Positions 19,890 to 30,165 are shown, counted from the first letter of the stretch. The stretch: 64,000 bases of DNA from Trichoderma breve (GCF_028502605.1 NC_079235.1:1674001-1738000); one strand, 5' to 3'. The notes: a model not told the origin generated them from the sequence alone. Numbers and translations: made by a program.

Positions 19890-22883
19890 TCATCGTTTGA
19901 TATGGCGCTTATCCTCCGCAAAACCAAAGCCCATATTTGACTTGGTGGCACTTCTTTTTCTATTTCCATATTCCTCATCGAATTTGCGGATTAGTTTTAG
20001 AGATACCATATCTTCGTTGATACTTGCAGGAATACTTTTCAAGGCCTTTTCGAAATGAGTCTTCTGAAGAATTCGTCTTTCAGGGTATTGAAAGGGATGA
20101 GGGCCTTTGTGTTTGGCCGCAGCTTCATTTTCTTCTTCCACCGCAGCCATTGCTGCAGCGACACACATGTTTTTAAGGTCCGATCCTGAGTAGTAAGGAG
20201 TTCGTTTTGCATACTCATCCAATGATACAGAATCATCCAGTATCTCGCCTTTGAGTTGTAATTTTAAAATCGCCAGCCGGTCATCCTCAAGAGGAAGATC
20301 AACGAGAATTTTGCGCGGTAATCGCCGCAAGACGGCGTCATCCAAATCAAAAGGCCGATTGGTGGCAACCATTATGAAGGCGCTTGTCTCTTCCATCCCG
20401 TCCCACTCCTTGAGGAACTGGTTGATATGTTCGCGATGAGATGCCCGGTTAGTGAACATGCTTCGACTAGCCAACAGAGAATCTGCCTCGTCGATAAAAA
20501 CGACACACGGAGTCAATTTTTTGGCCAAGGTAAAGACTGCGCGAATGAGCTTTTCACTTTCCCCAACCCATTTATCATTGATCGATGCGCCGCTAACTTC
20601 AAGCATGTTTGCGCCGCTTTCCTTTGCAACTGCCTTTGCCAACATAGTTTTACCTGTTCCAGGTGGTCCATATAGGAGACAACCTGAAATCTTATCTTGC
20701 GCTAATACACCGTATGAGAATGCATCCGGCCTCACGAGAGAAAGCGAGGTGAGAAGCTTCAAAGCGGATATAGTTTCGGGCGGAGCATGAACGTCTGAAA
20801 ATGTTGTACGAAGATTCTCGCGATTTATCTGACCAGAAGCTATTCGCTTCTCGTATTCATTCAACTTCAAGGTAGCACGGCCCTCCATAGTAGTAGAGTC
20901 ATCACTAGCCGAAGGAGTTCCATTGAAAACATCTCCTTCAGCACGATCTTCGTTGAGGAGATTATCGCCATGCCACTGCTGGAGACGGCCCAGGCTAAAG
21001 CGCTCTTGAAAGCCCGATTGCGAGCTATTAGCACCAGCCTTACCTTGTGACTTGAAGGCACATGCTAAATGATAAATTTCGGGTGCCGGAAGAATAGAAG
21101 TCTGTAACATCGAAAATTTCGGGTTTGAAGAACGCAGATAGGTTAAAATGGATTCAAGTGACAGGCCAGAAACTTCCGACGATGATTCAGGATCCAGAGC
21201 TCTCAGCATGCGTGTAATGTTGTTAACATTCTCAACAAGGTAATCAGCCTTTTGCAGGTGGAATGGTATTTGAGTTCGAACATTTCCCTTCGTCGTATTA
21301 TACCGCTCCACATAATCTGGTTGGACGTGGCGGGTGATGACAAAGTCGTTAGCAGCAAATTCCCTGATCGTATTCAAGTATTCTTCTGAGTGTTGTTCAC
21401 ATGATGAGGACCCGAGGATAGCGATTTGCAACCCTTGCTGCCAGGCAATGTCCGCGAGAGCTCGCAATCTGCTAATCAGCAGAGAGCCCTCAATCGTCAT
21501 GCCCAATTCAATAATGTCGTGAAGGTGGATCAATACTGGTCGAGTACGGGACTGAGGAGATCCAAGGCTAGCCGATCGAATAATTTGGTCCAATATTTTA
21601 TCAATCTTCAGGTTTTCCCATTTGCTGAAACTCTCGTACTCTCCCTGGCGCAACTTCTGGAGCTCCTCTACCACAGTCGATGAGCTTGAATTACTTGGGG
21701 TAATTCCAACGTCCGCATCGGAGTCGTCATCCTGGCTCTCAAGTGGCCTCTCATCCCGACCGCCTGCGGTTTTGCCATTCAATTCGGCAGCTCTAAATCC
21801 CAACATTGAAAGAGGGCCCCGCGAAAAGGCCCAGTTTTGACCCAAATAATCACCCACAAGCTCCGAGAGATCATACGCATCCAATTGGATCAAGTCTGCG
21901 CCGCTGTAGTGTGCGAAGTACTTTCCGATCGCTTCCGAAATCGACTTGCCTCCATATCCTGATACAGCAAGAATTGTAATTGGTCTCTTGCTGGTTTTAT
22001 AATCGAACGTTGGTGGCGGTGATGCGAGCAACTCGCGAGATACCAACTTTCGCAGAGCGACGAACGTATCAACGGGGAGGTCGGCGATAACATGGGGCAG
22101 GGGATATTCATATTGTTCAGCAAAATCAAGCTGATCATCCAAAGAAGCCACAAGGGAAGAGAGCTGGTCGCGATAGCCCGGCAGGCCACTGTTGAGAATT
22201 TTAGGAACGTGAGACCACCAAAAGGGTCGCACTTGGTAAGAATATTCGGATACTCGGGTAGGGTATATAGCATTGATCAAATGCATAACCGAGTCAACGG
22301 TCATATCCCCGACCCGAACTGCCCGTGCTACAATCTCTGGTGAGTCCCATCTTCGATCATCCTTGTCTAAACGAGACTTTTCCAAGTCCACGGCCAGTTC
22401 ATGGCCCCGAGCCAAGAGGTGCTTCAATGCCGCCTCAAAATACATCTCCAGGGCTTCCGACTTTTGTTTTATGGATGGTCCTTGGTCAATCGAAAGTGGG
22501 GATACTTTTGGGTGTTTTGCATCTTCTGCCAGCGCAATGGGCAGTCGTGGTGGTTCTTGGGGTGAATAATGGGATACGTTGTTTCGAAGAAAGCTCTGAT
22601 GTAGTTCAACCGGTGGCAAAGCAGAAACCTGTCTCCTCCGTTGCTGGCGTGCTCTCATAGAGCCCGTTGTATTGCCTCTCCAGCGCCCGCCAGATGTTTC
22701 TGTACCGGGTTGATATTCGGTCTCGTCATTGTTATCTATTGCGTCCTCAGCGGGCTGGACGCCATTTCCTCCACTGCGGTTGTTTAAGTGGATGGCAGAC
22801 GTATGTATGGCGCGTGGAATGCGTGTCGATAGCCTGACGGTCAGCGGAACCATTGGCAAGATTCCAGCAGTTCCCATCCCCAT
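19890..22883 (-). CDS. Mitochondrial tandem-AAA ATPase, Msp1/spastin-like C-terminal domain
   Basis: Single-exon gene of 997 residues. The N-terminus (VRLSTRIPRAIHTSAIHLNN) is rich in Arg/Ser/Thr without acids and looks like a mitochondrial presequence. The C-terminal AAA domain is complete: Walker A GPPGTGKT (K745), Walker B VVFIDEADS (E799), sensor/arginine region TNRPFDLDDAVLRRLPRK, and the SGSDLKNMC helix common in Msp1/katanin/spastin-like proteins. Upstream, residues ~300-510 look like a second, degenerate AAA module. It has ILAVSGYGGKS (K313) in place of Walker A and VLIHLHDIIEL in place of Walker B, lacking the DE pair. The likely role is membrane or protein quality control in mitochondria, but the substrate is unknown. 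It shares a 413-bp divergent promoter with mus7. The start is not certain; the presequence fits this ATG. Confidence 0.85.
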   Translation of the reverse strand: MGMGTAGILPMVPLTVRLSTRIPRAIHTSAIHLNNRSGGNGVQPAEDAIDNNDETEYQPGTETSGGRWRGNTTGSMRARQQRRRQVSALPPVELHQSFLRNNVSHYSPQEPPRLPIALAEDAKHPKVSPLSIDQGPSIKQKSEALEMYFEAALKHLLARGHELAVDLEKSRLDKDDRRWDSPEIVARAVRVGDMTVDSVMHLINAIYPTRVSEYSYQVRPFWWSHVPKILNSGLPGYRDQLSSLVASLDDQLDFAEQYEYPLPHVIADLPVDTFVALRKLVSRELLASPPPTFDYKTSKRPITILAVSGYGGKSISEAIGKYFAHYSGADLIQLDAYDLSELVGDYLGQNWAFSRGPLSMLGFRAAELNGKTAGGRDERPLESQDDDSDADVGITPSNSSSSTVVEELQKLRQGEYESFSKWENLKIDKILDQIIRSASLGSPQSRTRPVLIHLHDIIELGMTIEGSLLISRLRALADIAWQQGLQIAILGSSSCEQHSEEYLNTIREFAANDFVITRHVQPDYVERYNTTKGNVRTQIPFHLQKADYLVENVNNITRMLRALDPESSSEVSGLSLESILTYLRSSNPKFSMLQTSILPAPEIYHLACAFKSQGKAGANSSQSGFQERFSLGRLQQWHGDNLLNEDRAEGDVFNGTPSASDDSTTMEGRATLKLNEYEKRIASGQINRENLRTTFSDVHAPPETISALKLLTSLSLVRPDAFSYGVLAQDKISGCLLYGPPGTGKTMLAKAVAKESGANMLEVSGASINDKWVGESEKLIRAVFTLAKKLTPCVVFIDEADSLLASRSMFTNRASHREHINQFLKEWDGMEETSAFIMVATNRPFDLDDAVLRRLPRKILVDLPLEDDRLAILKLQLKGEILDDSVSLDEYAKRTPYYSGSDLKNMCVAAAMAAVEEENEAAAKHKGPHPFQYPERRILQKTHFEKALKSIPASINEDMVSLKLIRKFDEEYGNRKRSATKSNMGFGFAEDKRHIKR

Positions 22884-23296
22884 CCAATTGAGTAGCTGGC
22901 GAAGGGTTCCTTACAAACCTCACCATCAAGCAAATAGAGAGCAGGTAGGTCTAGCTACCAGTATTTCGTATCTGGCCTTAGGAATGTATTCGAATACGAT
23001 GAAGTATATCGGAGGGGAATGAAATACTCATTGGAAAGGAGGTTGAATGAAGAGTCGTATGGAATATATACTCGTGCTCGTATATACTAGTACTTAGTTA
23101 CCGCAGTGTTCAGCGTCAACGAACTGGTATCATGAAGTCGTTTGGAGGGTGGGGCATAAAGAGGCAAACTCAGTGTGCGTTTTATTCTGATACTGTACGT
23201 ACCTGGATGGACTGCTTGGCGGGGCGCGTAAAGCGTGTAGCTCTTTACGCGTTATCGACCCAGCGTTAACTTCAACCAGCATCATGGACACGGACA
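22884..23296. promoter_or_regulatory. Divergent promoter of the AAA ATPase and mus7
   Basis: 413 bp separate the two start codons, so one short region must drive both genes. On the mus7 side a short upstream ATG overlaps the start; on the AAA side an out-of-frame ATG lies at 22926. No clear TATA box or known operator was identified. Confidence 0.55.
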
Positions 23297-23304
23297 ATGT
23301 CTAA
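23284..23304 (+). promoter_or_regulatory. Six-codon uORF overlapping the mus7 start
   Basis: ATG at 23284 with A at -3 and G at +4 opens a frame of six codons and stops with TAA at 23302-23304, seven bases after the A of the mus7 ATG at 23297. It is out of frame with mus7. A scanning ribosome would meet it before the mus7 start. Confidence 0.5.
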
Positions 23305-26300
23305 TTGGAGGGAGCTTGGAGTGATACCAGATTCCGAAGATGAAGGTGATTACTTTGTCGATGATGAATTACCTCTATCACACACGCAAACACCAGTCAT
23401 AACCTCCGTTTCCAAAGCCCAATACGCAGAAAGTATTTGGGATGTCCCTGAATCTGACGATGATGGCCAAGCCGACACCCCCATTCCGGAGGCCCCTCCA
23501 TTATCGCCGAGGCCAAGTTTACGAGAAAGGCCCGAGCCTGAGACTACAACCATCCCGTTTACCTTAGCCGAAGACATCTCTCAGAACCAGGTACAACCAT
23601 TCCCTCTGAACAATCCAGAGACAAGCTCTCCCTTTCTCGTACCTACATTTAACGAGGTAGCTTCTCACAGCAGCCAAAACGCCGAGGACATCAGCAGCTC
23701 CGGAGTCGCAGATGCAACTTCGTCTGGGAATAACGACTTGGCCTCAACGCTTTCGACATCCCATCAAAGACCGGCGATACCTGGAGGTGATGGTATTCAC
23801 CACTATGCTACGGACTGGGAAGGGACAGTGGCCGCGGCTGGTCACAGACGATCCTTGCGGCCTCGAACACTGATCCAAGAACATCCATATGCCATTGATC
23901 TTGCGCGCCATAGCAATGATTTCAGGCAGCATGGACTTATACCAGTGAAGATGGTAGTTGGTACGGAAAAGGGCCTGCTACCAAGAGCATCACAGGATGG
24001 AGATTTTAACCTGGACAGCCAAAATGATGATCTGCCGCCAGCATCCAACAACACAGAGGCTAGCAGCTTCACTGCCTCCATGCGAGAGCGTCATACGCCA
24101 GATGTTAATCCACCTTGGTCGAATGCTCCCCAACATGATGGCCGAGCTGCCAGCAACAGTTCAGCTAGCTCGCCGACGAATGTAGTCGATGATGATGCCT
24201 TCGACCAAGACTTACCAGACTTGAGTCAGCTCCTGAAACGGAATTTGCAGACCGGGAAGACGAACAAGAGGATGCGACAAGCGTCTCAAATCCAGCCCTT
24301 GGCCCAGAGAATCAAAAGGCGAGGCATTATCTATAGTGATTCGCCGGAACCCAACTCTGCCGTTGGTCGAATATCAAGGTCTCCCAGCCCTTCTGTAGAA
24401 TGGCCAGATTCAAATGCTCAGCAGACTGTACCTGGTGAAGTCACTAATCAGCAAAACTATTCTCCGGCATTGTCCCCTGAAACTCTGGATCCTGCTTCTG
24501 TGATCTCAGTATCATCTCAAGAGCTCGGCAGTCAAAATAGATATGGCCAACAAAGGAAACGAGAAACGTCAGAGACTACTAGTGAAGCCGAGGGTGATGT
24601 ACACCAAGCAGTCACTGAATTCAGGCGTCGTATTCGGGGTGTCCTTCCTGCTTCCTGGCTTCGACTAGATCAGCAAACGAGTAAAAAGAGCTCTCACCAC
24701 GTTGTCAAGAAGAATCTACAACATCGGTTTCCCAATCAACAACAGCGGGGAATAGCTATTACCAAGAAAGTAGCTCCTGATTCCACTGCTTTGAACGATG
24801 TTCCGATGGAACTTGGTGAAGAGAGCCCAGTCCGGTATACGGCAGATGATTTATCTGAGCATCAATCTAGGATATCATTCTCGCATTCTCCAGAGCAAGA
24901 GAATGATGGAGCCGACGAGCACTCGGCTCTGGAAGAAGACCGTATAGCCCCCATGGTCATTGGTAGCAAGCGTCAGCTCCAACTTCCCAGGAATTTAAAA
25001 AGAAACAGGAAACGAGCCAAGGTGTCAAGCGGACCCCGGACTCAATTTGCGCGGTCTCGTCCAAGACAGCAGGCTATTACGGGATTTTTTCATTCTGAAA
25101 AGGACGAATTGACTGGGTCAATGACCGTCGATCATTTCTCGGATGACTCTTTGTCGTCGGACAATAACTACGGGAACTCAACCAGCGAACCAAAACCATC
25201 TTTCACATCCCCTCTCCTTAGTATCCTTGATACGATAGAGCCGGATGCTCCTAGATTCATACGCATTGCTGCACGCTCTGCTAAACAAACTATGAATCTA
25301 GGACGTAGTAGCGTACAGCGGAAAACAATCAGATTGGCTACCAGGCAAGACCAGATAGATGCTATGTCTGTTATGGAGAAGTGGAAGTCAGGGTTGATTG
25401 CACAGCGGCCTTCGGTATCGGCAGCAAGCAAGTCCAATCGAAGACGACGTCAGAGGACAAATATAGATCAACACCTTTCAAAGGGGAAGTCAGCTTCCAG
25501 GAACACATTCGGTATATTCAGAGGCATTTCCCGCAAATTTATCAAGTATCACGGTGATAGTGGCACTATTGGCTACCGACGAAACCAATCACATAACAGC
25601 ACCAACAAAACCTCCATATCTACATTAAGCGACAACACCCATCTGCCTTCGCCTGCCTCAAGGGAAGCTCAGCTAGAAGTCGATGAGAGAACTGGGGAAG
25701 CCATCGTTTCGTTTCGCTCAAGGAAGAGGGCTCTAGATCGTATTTTTAACAAGCAAACGCCAAAAAAATTTGCCTGGCATCTAGCCGAAACTAATAACAC
25801 CTTGGCTCCTAGATATGGTGCCGCGGAATCCAACATCACAGAATACACGCCGCCGCGTATATTCCAGGAACAAGAGCAAAAAGCAAGGCAGATAAGGCCT
25901 CGAAAGAGGACCAGGCCTCGTCGAATCGATGTCACAGCACCTCAATATACCCATGCTGCTGATCCCCTGCCAGTGGATGCTCCTATTTTAATTAATGATG
26001 TTCCATCTGAAAAGAGCAAGCTCTATGGCCTAGGTCCCTATGGTACCCGATACACCCATCATTTCGAGATATTTCCTCTCATTCCTGAAGTCCAGCTTCA
26101 CAAATCAACAGTACTTGGCAATGGCACTTTAAAGGCCTTCCTGATCGAAGACTCACGCATAAGATTATCCGACCTTCATAGACAAATCTCGGTTAGACTC
26201 AATGACCAAATTTTTATTTGGAGCTCCTGGAATCCTAAAGTGTCATCCGAACTTGGAATTCTATTTGACTTAATCGCTGAGCTACTGGAAGATGGTCAGG

Positions 26301-29300
26301 AGAGGGGCCTCCGCGACGGCCGTCACGTTATTGATGCCGTCCATTCTACTTTGGAATACATAGGAGGTATCCTCGATCCAGTGGCATTGGAATCTCAAAT
26401 TCCCCCTCTTATACCGCGACTACAAGAAGTTTTTCGGGGTTTCATCGATCGAGTCAGTATCGGGCTTGGGCAGGCTTCATTTAACCATGCTGCAAATCGT
26501 CAACTTCTTCTGAAAATACTGGATAGGGTGTTTCTAATGTCCTCTATGATGGTAAAACATTGTCAAACCACAGCACAGCTCATGGATGAGCTTCCTGCTG
26601 CAGAACGGACGATGTTATTACTGGCAAAGTTGATGATTTCGGTCCTTCTCCGCTGCGGTACCAATCAAATCAAGCAAATTTACAAAGAATTCAGTCAACT
26701 CCATTGCAGTGGCCGCATGTTAGGGGAAAGTGCCGTCGAAATGCATTCATGGATTACGCTGATCAAATCTTTTGAGCATGTAGGCTCACGACAAGTTTCT
26801 TTCTGGAATGTATTAGAAACAGCTGTCTTAAAGCCAGAAGTTCTCTCCAGCACAGACGCTCGTGAATTTGAAAATGTCTGGGAGATAATCTTCACCCTCC
26901 TCCCGCTCTTCGAGTTTGACGACACTGGGAAAGTAGTGGCTGAGAAACAACACAAGACGGGAAACGAGGGGTGGTCAATGCCTCAAAAGCTTATCCGTCG
27001 CGTCTTCCAGCTGTACCAGGAGAATGATCAGCAGGCTGCGAGCTTCAATAGCTACTGCCGGGCTCTTATTTCGCGATGCCACTACCTAGTTCAACAATGG
27101 GGTTGGCTTCGTAGCACGTCGGTTATTGGAGTTATCTTTGACTTCTTTGGGTCACGGAGGCTTGCGCATCTCAGGAATGAAGAAGTCTATAGGTCACCGC
27201 AGTTCCTGGAGACTCTAGCCGATAGACCAGTTCTTGAGGTTGAGGAGGACGACTACTGCTTTCATATATTTCTGAAACTGCTTGCCATAAGCATTAAAAA
27301 GCTTGAAAAATTTGGCTCAGAGAAGGACATACGCAATCTGATAACTCGAACAATACCAAATCATAGTCGATTATATCTCAAGGAACATAACATTCATGAG
27401 CGAGACTTGGCTGCTTTGAGAAATCACCATGATCTCATTGCTACTCTGTTCTGGGCGGCACCACCCGATACCAGGCCTTCAGTGGCTCTCATTGAAGGAC
27501 TTATTACTCCTGCTAGTTCTCATAAAGAGGCATGCTTAATCAACATTCGATCATGGGCTCAACTTTCGCGATTTGTCGTTTCTTCTGGTGAGACAAAGGC
27601 GTCATTTAGCCCTTTCAACCAATGGAGAAATACTTTCTTCCAGCAGATGTTGGTGCAATTCGGTGGTATTGAAAATGATATCAATCAACAGTATCTAACC
27701 TTATCCAAGGATAAGAGTACTTTTATCACTCAGAATGCTGTTGAGACCGCAATATCCAAGAACAAGGCAGCTGTGATGGACGTTCTTCATCTATCATTGA
27801 CAGCATCATTGGATGTGTTAAAATACGCTCCAGATTTAGAGGCGGCAACATACTGCTTAAACACTCTTCATCTAAAGCAGCTTTTCAAATACTTCACAGC
27901 GCCGTCTTCCGAATTAGACTGGTCTATACTACGTGTAGCCTTGACGATTTTAGACGTATTTTTATCCGCTGTCGAAAAGTTCAAAGAGAGCCAGCAGAGT
28001 CTGCAGAGTGAAAGCCAAATTTTAGATTCTGCCCAAGCAGACGATGCTTTCTTGATTCTAGAGCAAGACATTTCTTGCACTTATTTCTCAATGGCTAAAT
28101 GCGTCTTATCACTTCCGACAGAAACGCTCAGCCTCACGAGGGCAGCTACAGCTGATATGACTTGGTGTATCAGACAGATCATCGTATTATCGGCAAGAAT
28201 GGGCATAGGCTTCATTAATGGCGGCTTTTTGACAATATCTGACCTGTTCAAGCCTGGCAAATGGTGCCTGTTCCCGGACCAATTACACACAATGGATCCC
28301 CCACATAGGCAGCATTGTATGATGTTCATATCATCGCTCTTGGAGCACAGATTCGATGACTTTTCTGGCGTTGACTTCAACATATTTGAGGTATGGGCTC
28401 TAGCATTGGTCACGCCCCTCAAATATTTGAAGTGCGAAGGTCTCTTCGGCATACAACACTACTGCCATGCTGAAGGCTTCGCTCCTCCCAAGATGGCCGA
28501 GTCGAGAGCTCAACCGAGTTATAAATCAAATCTACTCTTATTTGAGTTTGCCGTTACATCGATGCGCAAAAACATTCGCCGCGCAGATTCCAGACTTAGG
28601 CGCGCTTCTGATCTAGAATACTCCAAAACACTCAAACATGTGATGAAACAGATGCGCAATGACTTGAGCTTGGTGTACGGAGACACTTCACAACATCAGC
28701 GGTTTGTTACCTTCGTCCAGCACATTGTATCATCGATCAAGGCGCACGGGTCAGATATTTGCACGATTGACAACTTCTTTCTCCAGGTCAGCGCGGTATA
28801 CTCTCCGCCTATTCAAGACGTCCAACTTCAGATTGCAGGTATGCTCTCGTATGGCATTCGCATAGAAGAAGGGGATTCTAGGGCAACTCACGAATTGTTT
28901 TTTCTCATGTTCAACAATTTCAAACACGCCCTAGTAAATGGAAATCTTACCCGTGATGTCCGTATGCTTCGGAGAGGCATGAAGCATCAGAGCATACTGG
29001 CTTTTGTGCTGGGAAAGATGCTGCCCGCCATCCTCAGAGTCTCATTCATGGATAGCTCATCCTTTGCCCTGCTGGATGTATATGCTGAAGCTCTGCACTT
29101 ACTACTAAGTGGGCGTATATTGTCACGGCAGCTTGATAACAACGATCTCCCCCATGTGGTCGTTACCATGCGAGCTATTGTGGAAGGCATGAGAGTCATG
29201 CGCCGCGGTAATAGGATTTTATCCAGTCCGCAGGTGCACGTATTAAGACGAGCGTTAGCCATCTTAAACATATTGTGGTCATCGCTGTTAATTATCAGGG

Positions 29301-29695
29301 CAGAGAGTCCTGAAGATAGATGCCTTCTTGAATTAGCCGCCACAATTCGCGACATTGCTTCATTTGCAACAGTCGCACAAGGATACCTCACTGATATCAT
29401 AGAGATGAGAAGCGGCTCATTGGATGCTGACCTTTTGTTCCAAGGCTTTGATACCGATCAGCCTCTAAGTTTTAACATGCACGTCAATAGTTTTACAAGT
29501 AGCATTCGTGATGATATCGCCAGGAACTGGGTTTTTAGTCCGTCGACAATATCCATACGAATGCCTACCAAAAGCAAAGACCACAACCAAGAGAGTTCAG
29601 GCTTAGTTATCCCAACTTGGGTAGCTGAGGAATTGATATATGATTTATATAACCAAGTTCAGAATTGGTATTTGCATTGGCTAGAGTTTAATTAA
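23297..29695 (+). CDS. mus7: Mus7/Mms22-family replication-fork repair protein
   Basis: Large nuclear protein of the Mus7 (fission yeast)/Mms22 (budding yeast) family, needed for recovery of damaged replication forks; in yeast Mms22 works with the Rtt101-Mms1 ubiquitin ligase. One intronless frame of 2132 residues. The start MSNWRELGVIPDSEDEGD is a typical N-terminus of this family in fungi, and a related acidic motif recurs at W48 (WDVPESDDDG). Residues 1-850 are Ser/Pro-rich and mostly disordered, with basic patches. They include QQAITGFF (591-598), which fits the PCNA-binding PIP consensus. The conserved helical Mus7 domain begins around residue 909 (LYGLGPYGTRYTHHFEIFPL) and fills the rest. 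The stop codon is at the very edge of the AT-rich block, so the 3' UTR and terminator must lie inside RIP-type DNA. Confidence 0.9.
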   Translation: MSNWRELGVIPDSEDEGDYFVDDELPLSHTQTPVITSVSKAQYAESIWDVPESDDDGQADTPIPEAPPLSPRPSLRERPEPETTTIPFTLAEDISQNQVQPFPLNNPETSSPFLVPTFNEVASHSSQNAEDISSSGVADATSSGNNDLASTLSTSHQRPAIPGGDGIHHYATDWEGTVAAAGHRRSLRPRTLIQEHPYAIDLARHSNDFRQHGLIPVKMVVGTEKGLLPRASQDGDFNLDSQNDDLPPASNNTEASSFTASMRERHTPDVNPPWSNAPQHDGRAASNSSASSPTNVVDDDAFDQDLPDLSQLLKRNLQTGKTNKRMRQASQIQPLAQRIKRRGIIYSDSPEPNSAVGRISRSPSPSVEWPDSNAQQTVPGEVTNQQNYSPALSPETLDPASVISVSSQELGSQNRYGQQRKRETSETTSEAEGDVHQAVTEFRRRIRGVLPASWLRLDQQTSKKSSHHVVKKNLQHRFPNQQQRGIAITKKVAPDSTALNDVPMELGEESPVRYTADDLSEHQSRISFSHSPEQENDGADEHSALEEDRIAPMVIGSKRQLQLPRNLKRNRKRAKVSSGPRTQFARSRPRQQAITGFFHSEKDELTGSMTVDHFSDDSLSSDNNYGNSTSEPKPSFTSPLLSILDTIEPDAPRFIRIAARSAKQTMNLGRSSVQRKTIRLATRQDQIDAMSVMEKWKSGLIAQRPSVSAASKSNRRRRQRTNIDQHLSKGKSASRNTFGIFRGISRKFIKYHGDSGTIGYRRNQSHNSTNKTSISTLSDNTHLPSPASREAQLEVDERTGEAIVSFRSRKRALDRIFNKQTPKKFAWHLAETNNTLAPRYGAAESNITEYTPPRIFQEQEQKARQIRPRKRTRPRRIDVTAPQYTHAADPLPVDAPILINDVPSEKSKLYGLGPYGTRYTHHFEIFPLIPEVQLHKSTVLGNGTLKAFLIEDSRIRLSDLHRQISVRLNDQIFIWSSWNPKVSSELGILFDLIAELLEDGQERGLRDGRHVIDAVHSTLEYIGGILDPVALESQIPPLIPRLQEVFRGFIDRVSIGLGQASFNHAANRQLLLKILDRVFLMSSMMVKHCQTTAQLMDELPAAERTMLLLAKLMISVLLRCGTNQIKQIYKEFSQLHCSGRMLGESAVEMHSWITLIKSFEHVGSRQVSFWNVLETAVLKPEVLSSTDAREFENVWEIIFTLLPLFEFDDTGKVVAEKQHKTGNEGWSMPQKLIRRVFQLYQENDQQAASFNSYCRALISRCHYLVQQWGWLRSTSVIGVIFDFFGSRRLAHLRNEEVYRSPQFLETLADRPVLEVEEDDYCFHIFLKLLAISIKKLEKFGSEKDIRNLITRTIPNHSRLYLKEHNIHERDLAALRNHHDLIATLFWAAPPDTRPSVALIEGLITPASSHKEACLINIRSWAQLSRFVVSSGETKASFSPFNQWRNTFFQQMLVQFGGIENDINQQYLTLSKDKSTFITQNAVETAISKNKAAVMDVLHLSLTASLDVLKYAPDLEAATYCLNTLHLKQLFKYFTAPSSELDWSILRVALTILDVFLSAVEKFKESQQSLQSESQILDSAQADDAFLILEQDISCTYFSMAKCVLSLPTETLSLTRAATADMTWCIRQIIVLSARMGIGFINGGFLTISDLFKPGKWCLFPDQLHTMDPPHRQHCMMFISSLLEHRFDDFSGVDFNIFEVWALALVTPLKYLKCEGLFGIQHYCHAEGFAPPKMAESRAQPSYKSNLLLFEFAVTSMRKNIRRADSRLRRASDLEYSKTLKHVMKQMRNDLSLVYGDTSQHQRFVTFVQHIVSSIKAHGSDICTIDNFFLQVSAVYSPPIQDVQLQIAGMLSYGIRIEEGDSRATHELFFLMFNNFKHALVNGNLTRDVRMLRRGMKHQSILAFVLGKMLPAILRVSFMDSSSFALLDVYAEALHLLLSGRILSRQLDNNDLPHVVVTMRAIVEGMRVMRRGNRILSSPQVHVLRRALAILNILWSSLLIIRAESPEDRCLLELAATIRDIASFATVAQGYLTDIIEMRSGSLDADLLFQGFDTDQPLSFNMHVNSFTSSIRDDIARNWVFSPSTISIRMPTKSKDHNQESSGLVIPTWVAEELIYDLYNQVQNWYLHWLEFN

Positions 29696-29832
29696 GAGTT
29701 AATATAAAGGGAGGCTTATAGAGTTTTTAAATTAAACTAAGAAATCTTTATAAAATTAAATTATATTTCTTAGGTATAAAAAATAAATTACTAAAAAAAA
29801 ATTAAATATAAAAAAACTTTTATAAATATTAT

Positions 29833-30023
29833 TTTATTATTAAAAAAAATTAATAAAATTATAATAATTAAATTAAAAAAGTTTTAATTTTTAATTTAAA
29901 ATTTAAAATTAAAAATTAAAAATTAATTTAATTTAATTAATTATAAATAATTAAATTAAATTTTAAAAATTTAAATTATAAAATATAAATATTATTATAT
30001 TAAAATTTAAAATTAAATTTAAA

Positions 30024-30054
<31 letters not shown>

Positions 30055-30165
30055 ATAACTTAAATTATAAGATTTAAATATAATATAATTAATATAAAAA
30101 TTATATTTATTATTAAAAAAAGTTAATAAAGTTATAATTTAAATTAATTATAAAAAGTTTTTCTT
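29833..30165 (-). repeat. RepA family, inverted fragments
   Basis: Begins with the RepA 3'-end signature in reverse (a TTATTATTAAAAAA core followed by AATTAATAAAATTATAAT). A second reversed end fragment starts near 30,105. Both are truncated and abut the full forward copy at 30171. Confidence 0.55.
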
